A model generated the notes under the pieces. The model was not told the origin of the DNA. It ran no database searches and saw only the letters and a list, made by a program, of their open reading frames with translations. A stretch of 64,000 bases of DNA from an uncultured Lachnospiraceae bacterium (GTDB taxonomy: Bacteria > Bacillota > Clostridia > Lachnospirales > Lachnospiraceae). Shown here piece by piece: positions 59,436 to 64,000 of the stretch (the first letter of the stretch is position 1; every line of letters begins with the position of its first letter). The stretch spans positions 12,833 through 76,832 of the forward strand of contig CAKRIL010000010.1 in NCBI GenBank assembly GCA_934343915.1, read 5' to 3'. Position numbers and translations under genes: made by a program.

Positions 59436-60855
59436 AGCCCTCGATCACCTCCGCATAATAACCCCAGAAATAGTTATTTTTAAAGGTATTCTTTAAATCC
59501 TCACGGACACATACCGCGGCTGCCGTACCGGCAAGCAGATGATATCCGACGGAAATATCGCCCGGTGAAGAATGTATAAGCTTAATTTTCTCCAATGACC
59601 TGCACTCCGTGAACATATAATCGGGCAGGCTCTTTATATTCTCCTGAAACACAATGCTTTTAAGCTTCTCCGCTTCCGAAAACGTATCCGCCGATATTGC
59701 CGCCACGCTCCTGCCATCATGTGAAACCGGGACTGTAAGCTGTCCCCTCTCCTTACCTTTATCCGTCAACCCGATAATACGGTATCCGTCCGAATACTCC
59801 TCATATACAAAGTATGCTTCATCCGAATTATCACCGGAAATCACGGCAAAAAGCTTGTCCTTCTGCGGCATATCGGGCAGTGAACACTCCGTGACAGAGC
59901 TGTCCCCGAAATAATTCTTAAGATTGTCAGCAAGCAGCTTCGTGAACACAGTCATCCCACCGCTGTTAAGATGAAAGTTGCTGTCATAAAACCATTCCTG
60001 TGCCATAATGCTCTGTGAGATATCCCCCACAACTGGAAATGCATACCCATCTTTCACACGTTCGCAGTAAGCAAGGACATCGCCCGATACGGCGCTTTCA
60101 TTCATCGGTCCATACATAAAAAGCATTGCGGCGCCTCTTTTTTTTATCTTCTCACAGTATGTATTCACGTAATCATAGTAATCATCATCCGGCAATACCG
60201 CGTCCAAATCGACCTGATTGTTATTGTCTGCTCCGCCATCCATGATATTGTATTCCCTGTCATAGTTGACCAGATTCATATTGCCGTCAAATGAGCCAAG
60301 CGCGTACACATCCGACACTTCAACCGGCGCGCCTACGCTGTTCTTTTCATATATGTACGCCGGATAGTTTGCAAGCAGCTCCGGCTTAAGTTCCCCGCCA
60401 AGCTTCCACAGAAGTCTCCTGTCGCTCTCTATCGCCTTCCACATCTGCGTTGCGGAAAAGTACAATGACTGCGACTGGTTCACCGCCTCCGGCATGTACA
60501 CAATAATATCTCCTTCACCGATTGTGCCTAGGGCAAGCTCAAGCATAGCCCTTGTCCCTATCGCACCGTACAAGCCGAAATTGCACACAGTATAGTCATG
60601 TCCGCTCTCCTTAAGCAGCTTTTCAAGCAAATCCACATCCACCCCGAACGGCACTGAGGAATTTCCGATAATCACTATTTTTTTATTGACTGTGCTGTCA
60701 AGTCTTTCATACAGCCCCGGAAGTGCCGCGTAATATGTCTGCGCGTAGATACCCTTTTTTCTGATATCCCCAAGCACTATCGTTCCCGCAAAAAGCAGCA
60801 GGCACAAGCTTACACACAGCACCGACCTGATAAATGTCATATATTTTTTCTGCAT
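59428..60855 (-). CDS. Secreted protein: N-terminal SGNH-like domain, C-terminal leucine-rich module
   Basis: A 475-residue exported or membrane-anchored protein (hydrophobic segment at about 10-30). The SGNH-like domain (about 55-310) has VIIGNSSVPFGVD, CNFGLYGAIG and FYDSNFHLNSGG, homologous to the partner protein at 57621-59435. The C-terminal BspA-like leucine-rich stretch (about 365-475) has IAADTF-like SAEKLKSIVFQENIKSLP elements. The order of modules is the reverse of the partner. I prefer the ATG at 60855, behind AAGGG; an ATG at 60888 adds 11 residues but would start only about 8 nt after the expected transcription start. Confidence 0.8.
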   Translation of the reverse strand: MQKKYMTFIRSVLCVSLCLLLFAGTIVLGDIRKKGIYAQTYYAALPGLYERLDSTVNKKIVIIGNSSVPFGVDVDLLEKLLKESGHDYTVCNFGLYGAIGTRAMLELALGTIGEGDIIVYMPEAVNQSQSLYFSATQMWKAIESDRRLLWKLGGELKPELLANYPAYIYEKNSVGAPVEVSDVYALGSFDGNMNLVNYDREYNIMDGGADNNNQVDLDAVLPDDDYYDYVNTYCEKIKKRGAAMLFMYGPMNESAVSGDVLAYCERVKDGYAFPVVGDISQSIMAQEWFYDSNFHLNSGGMTVFTKLLADNLKNYFGDSSVTECSLPDMPQKDKLFAVISGDNSDEAYFVYEEYSDGYRIIGLTDKGKERGQLTVPVSHDGRSVAAISADTFSEAEKLKSIVFQENIKSLPDYMFTECRSLEKIKLIHSSPGDISVGYHLLAGTAAAVCVREDLKNTFKNNYFWGYYAEVIEGYE

Positions 60856-60902
60856 TTCGCACTTTACCCTTGACATTTTCTTCAACATTTTAATTACTAA
60901 TA

Positions 60903-60931
60903 ATTATATTTTCCATCAAAAAGAATAATTT
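60903..60931 (-). promoter_or_regulatory. Weak promoter of the SGNH/LRR gene pair
   Basis: TATAAT (60908-60903) on the minus strand; the matching -35 position (60931-60926) reads AAATTA, far from consensus. A good -10 with a poor -35 is typical of activator-dependent promoters. Confidence 0.5.
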
Positions 60932-60944
60932 GCAAGCCTCTGGA

Positions 60945-60974
60945 ACAAACTGCATTTTTTTGACAACAAACCGC
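60945..60974 (-). promoter_or_regulatory. LytTR-type direct repeat
   Basis: On the minus strand GCGGTTTGT (60974-60966) and GCAGTTTGT (60953-60945) are separated by 12 bp (21 bp start to start). This is the spacing and GTTNRK core of known LytTR-family binding sites. They lie 13 bp upstream of the weak -35 region. The cognate regulator is probably the LytTR protein encoded 5 kb downstream. Confidence 0.6.
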
Positions 60975-61018
60975 AAAAAATGATCACGCCGGGTTACATT
61001 ACATAACCCGGCGTGATC
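60975..61018 (-). terminator. Intrinsic terminator after the GH3 gene
   Basis: Perfect 15-bp stem GATCACGCCGGGTTA/TAACCCGGCGTGATC with a 7-nt loop; on the minus strand CAT then TTTTT follows. Its T-run abuts the distal LytTR repeat. Confidence 0.9.
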
Positions 61019-61061
61019 TGGCTAGTTTATTACTATTATCTAGTAATCGTTTTTATATCAA

Positions 61062-63989
61062 TCATTCCTTCTTCGTAGACTTTACTTCACCTGCAATCCA
61101 CAATGCCGCAGAACCGGCAGACAGAACTGCCAGTACGCTTACAAGCACGATAATGAGTGTCTTCCACCACCAGTTCGCTGCGACAATCACCGTATCCGGC
61201 GATATGCCGTTCATTGCCCTGCTGAAATTTGCAGTCACGTAAAGAATACGATGAGAGGCTTCTCTCATACGCTGACTATATGTTGCACTTGACTTGAAGC
61301 TGTCAAGTGCGGTTGTAGAACCGCTTCCAAGGAAACAGTCTGTTCCAAGCAGGATACCATCCTGATATGTCATATACAGTGCTCCGTTTGATGAAGCCAT
61401 ATCGGTAATGCAGTAGCCGTCGAAATCCCACTCACCATGCATTACACTGAGGAGCAGATTGCTGTCCGCTCCCGCCCAGTCTGTACCGACACGCGAGAAT
61501 GAACTCATCACCGCATGCGCATTGCCGTTTTTCACAGTGAGCGCATACTCAAACGGAACAAGCATTATCTCTCTTGCCTCCTGCTCATTGAGCCATACAC
61601 AGATTCCGTTTCGCTGTGCCTCCTGGTCATTGAACGCGATATGCTTTACGTTGGCGACAACGCCCTTTGCCTGCATACCCTTGATTTCTGCGACTGCTGC
61701 CATGGCAGTGAGGAAGCTGTCCTCCGAAAAATATTCATGTGAACGACCGCCATACGGTGTACGGTGGATGTTTACACCATTCGCGTATATACCTGAATAT
61801 CCGTTTGCAATGGCATCCTCCGCGAGAAGTGCTCCGACTTCCCCTATGAGCTCATCGTTAAAGGATGAAGCCCATATTCCTTCACTTGGGAACGAAAGGC
61901 TTGCCTTTGAATCCGCAATACCCGTAGGTCCGTCATTTTCCTGTGTGTCCGGCTTGCCGACGGAGGCAACGCTCACCGTTGTCATCTGCGCATTCGACAA
62001 CAGATAACTCTGATCCTCATAGGTCATCTGGTCAAGAAGCTTGTCCCAGTCCGGGTCATCGTACGTTTTTCCGCGCATCATGGCAAGGTTAAGTCCGTTC
62101 TTTGCACCGTAAGTCGGTATCACAGCCTCGCTGTCCTCAACTATAGGCTTATCACTTGCAAGGTCAACGGACATTTTGTCTGTCACCGCCACCTCAACCG
62201 CACTCTTTGGGAATGTACCCTCCCAATCGTTTCGTGACACATAGGTGACCGTTGTGTCGCTGCCATCATACTTGTTGAGGTCGGCATCATCGAACCGGTT
62301 GGTAATCTCCACACCTGTGTACTCAGAGACCGCATAGGTGGTGGAATCAAACGAATCGACATGCGCGGTAAACACAAGCCCTGCCTCTCCGTCGGCATCC
62401 ATCCTGCCGTCCGTGTTCGATGTTGTAAATCCCTGGGCTGCAAGTATATTGTTGACAGCCTCATGTGCACCGTTTCCGACCGTGATATAGTAATCGCCGT
62501 CATCAACGATATATGTCTTAGCTCCGTTTCTGTCATAGCTCTTGAAGGAGGACTTAGGAACTTCGACCGTGACCGTTTGGGAAGCCTTCGGGGCAAGTGC
62601 CTCAGTCTTTGCATATCCCACAAGCTCAACGGCAGCCTTCTCAACGCCGTTTTCGATGTCATAATCTGTATACGGCTTCTGGAGATATACCTCAACTACC
62701 TCCTTGCCGGTATATGTATCGCCTGTATTTGTTACGTTCACTGATACCGTATAGCTGTCACCATTGTCCGTGACCTCATAGTCCGAAAAATCGAACTGTG
62801 TATAGGACTTGCCATAGCCGAAGCTGTATGCCACATCAGACGAATAGTCATATTCACCTGTGTTTTCCCTGCCCGCAACATAGTCCGCATATCTTGTCTC
62901 ATAGTAGCGGTAGCCTACATAGATTCCCTCCGCATACACGCCATAATACTTCTGGGTGTCATTGAGCCCGTATGCCTCCGCGTTGGTATATGTCTGTGCA
63001 AAATTGTAATATGTTGCATCCTTCTCAGAATTATAAACAGACTCAGAAACCATCGCCGGTGAGGAAAGATTGTCATATAAATATGTATCCGAAAGCTTAC
63101 CGGAAGGCACAATCTCACCTGTAAGCACCTTTGCGACTGCGTGAATACCGCTCTTACCTACATTTCCTACCCACAGACATGCGTCGACATCTATTGCACT
63201 GTCATTCATAAAGTCTACCTGCAATGTCGCAGAGGAGTTGAGAAGAACTATAATCTTCTTTATTGTTCCGTTATTCTTAAGCTTGGTGAGCTCCTCTAAC
63301 ACTTCGCGCTCCTGTGCGCTCAGCCTTAAGTAATTTCCGTCCTCACCATCGCACTTTGCTCCGTAGGCTATGATATCGGAGCCTTCACCCGAATCTCTTG
63401 CAAGGGTCACTATCGCTGTGCCATACTCCGAAAATGTATCGACCACACCGGAAGGGTACTCTGAATAAGGCATCTCATTGATGTATGTTGTTGTTCCCTT
63501 CTTGTATCGACCGTAGGATGAACCTGTATACATCGACCAGAGATTCTCATTTACAGATAATCCTGCACCTGTAAGGGCTGTTTTTAGGTCATCATACCCT
63601 GATGTGTTCGAAGCTGATGAGCCGGAAGAAGCATAATTAAATGCCACCGAACCCATCATAAAGCAGCTCACCTTCTCATTTCCGGCAAGCGGAAGTGCAT
63701 TGTTTTTGTTGGCAAGCAGTACAATGCCTTCACCCTCGACCTCCTCAGCCTTTGCAAGATAATCCTTCTCAAGAAGCTCATACTCATCTGCACCGTAATC
63801 GCTCTTAAAATACTGGTACGCCTCATCATCGCTTAATACACTGTTAGAATCTGAAATTCCCAGTGCGTGATTGATTGCGGCGCTCTGTCCCATTGCAATC
63901 TGATAGCCTCCAAGCGACAGGACACACAGAGATGAAAGAGTAAGCGAAATTCCCTGCCAGAGTTTCTTTTTTATACCTTTCTTTGCCAT
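61062..63989 (-). CDS. Membrane-anchored GH3 beta-glycosidase with swapped domain order
   Basis: A 975-residue extracytoplasmic glycosidase with hydrophobic segments at both ends (about 12-32 and 940-966). The GH3 C-terminal domain comes first (about 75-360: EGIVLLANKNNALPL and VDACLWVGNVGKSGIHAVAK). A fibronectin-III-like domain follows (about 405-515), and last the catalytic TIM barrel (about 600-900). The barrel has SFPSEGIWASSFNDELIGEV, GRSHEYFSEDSFLTA, VKHIAFNDQE and DGYCITDMASS with the nucleophile D863. Reversed order is known from Ruminococcus and Butyrivibrio beta-glucosidases. GGAGG precedes the ATG, 11 bp from the window edge. The substrate is probably a beta-glucoside or similar. 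Confidence 0.93.
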   Translation of the reverse strand: MAKKGIKKKLWQGISLTLSSLCVLSLGGYQIAMGQSAAINHALGISDSNSVLSDDEAYQYFKSDYGADEYELLEKDYLAKAEEVEGEGIVLLANKNNALPLAGNEKVSCFMMGSVAFNYASSGSSASNTSGYDDLKTALTGAGLSVNENLWSMYTGSSYGRYKKGTTTYINEMPYSEYPSGVVDTFSEYGTAIVTLARDSGEGSDIIAYGAKCDGEDGNYLRLSAQEREVLEELTKLKNNGTIKKIIVLLNSSATLQVDFMNDSAIDVDACLWVGNVGKSGIHAVAKVLTGEIVPSGKLSDTYLYDNLSSPAMVSESVYNSEKDATYYNFAQTYTNAEAYGLNDTQKYYGVYAEGIYVGYRYYETRYADYVAGRENTGEYDYSSDVAYSFGYGKSYTQFDFSDYEVTDNGDSYTVSVNVTNTGDTYTGKEVVEVYLQKPYTDYDIENGVEKAAVELVGYAKTEALAPKASQTVTVEVPKSSFKSYDRNGAKTYIVDDGDYYITVGNGAHEAVNNILAAQGFTTSNTDGRMDADGEAGLVFTAHVDSFDSTTYAVSEYTGVEITNRFDDADLNKYDGSDTTVTYVSRNDWEGTFPKSAVEVAVTDKMSVDLASDKPIVEDSEAVIPTYGAKNGLNLAMMRGKTYDDPDWDKLLDQMTYEDQSYLLSNAQMTTVSVASVGKPDTQENDGPTGIADSKASLSFPSEGIWASSFNDELIGEVGALLAEDAIANGYSGIYANGVNIHRTPYGGRSHEYFSEDSFLTAMAAVAEIKGMQAKGVVANVKHIAFNDQEAQRNGICVWLNEQEAREIMLVPFEYALTVKNGNAHAVMSSFSRVGTDWAGADSNLLLSVMHGEWDFDGYCITDMASSNGALYMTYQDGILLGTDCFLGSGSTTALDSFKSSATYSQRMREASHRILYVTANFSRAMNGISPDTVIVAANWWWKTLIIVLVSVLAVLSAGSAALWIAGEVKSTKKE

Positions 63990-64000
63990 ATTATGCCTCC

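Noticed and set aside
61459..62007. 182-codon plus-strand ORF opposite the GH3 gene
   Set aside because: It lies entirely antisense to the catalytic barrel, with no upstream ribosome binding site or family motif.
1..64000. CRISPR arrays, tRNA or rRNA genes, insertion sequences
   Set aside because: I found no regularly spaced repeats, no cloverleaf or rRNA signatures I could support, and no transposase or integrase motifs. Covariance-model searches would be needed to exclude small RNAs.

Overview
The window looks like a chromosomal segment of a low-to-mid GC Firmicute of class Clostridia, most likely family Lachnospiraceae (gut or rumen type). Pointers are the SCIFF peptide with its radical SAM maturase next to a fused SecDF, a FeoA-FeoA-FeoB iron operon, a GH3 beta-glucosidase with swapped domain order, cellobiose phosphorylase, a hexuronate (uxu) operon, GH95 fucosidase, AGGAGG-type ribosome binding sites and consensus sigma-A promoters. 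I cannot name the species. I see no rRNA, tRNA, CRISPR array, transposase or phage gene; the region is mostly core and carbohydrate-accessory genome, with some local decay.

Layout. 1-9.2 kb, all minus strand: 3'-truncated (p)ppGpp synthetase/hydrolase, apt, galE, two family-2 glycosyltransferases, a LicD-type transferase and a sugar isomerase (a probable surface-glycan operon with a promoter at 7300-7328), then recJ. 9.3-12.5 kb: feoA-feoA-feoB with two promoters, both overlapped by a repeated TTAG-N6-CTAA dyad. 12.7-14.3 kb: a K+/H+ antiporter on the plus strand, followed by a 515-bp gene-free stretch that holds two large imperfect hairpins. 14.8-24 kb, minus: M28 aminopeptidase, secDF, SCIFF maturase, the 46-residue SCIFF peptide, a membrane protein ending in an L7/L12-like module, and TldE/TldD. 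24.1-28 kb: a NatAB-type ABC exporter and a chemoreceptor.

28.2-41.2 kb, mostly plus: a short DtxR-type regulator with a NitT/TauT-type ABC importer, a convergent MBL/beta-CASP nuclease, a cysteine desulfurase, the uxuA-uxuB-gntR operon, cellobiose phosphorylase and a DHH phosphoesterase. 41.2-47.9 kb, minus: one tight run of a sugar-binding-domain diguanylate cyclase, an EAL phosphodiesterase, an Rrf2 regulator, a GH95 fucosidase and a NUDIX hydrolase. 48-54.3 kb, minus: a second chemoreceptor, a DUF362 protein, a BlaR1/BlaI-type pair with a self-overlapping operator, an S41 peptidase and a small protein.

54.3-55.4 kb is a scar: an isomerase-like gene and an AraC regulator, both lacking their 5' parts, joined head to head, followed by a very GC-rich 56-bp hairpin. 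55.4-64 kb, minus: a LytTR response regulator and an AgrC-like kinase sit downstream of two secreted proteins built from the same SGNH-like and leucine-rich modules in opposite order. The promoter of the first secreted gene carries a textbook-spaced LytTR direct repeat. The window closes with a membrane-anchored, domain-permuted GH3 glycosidase. The two least ordinary modules are this LytTR/SGNH-LRR unit and the sugar-sensing c-di-GMP/fucosidase operon.
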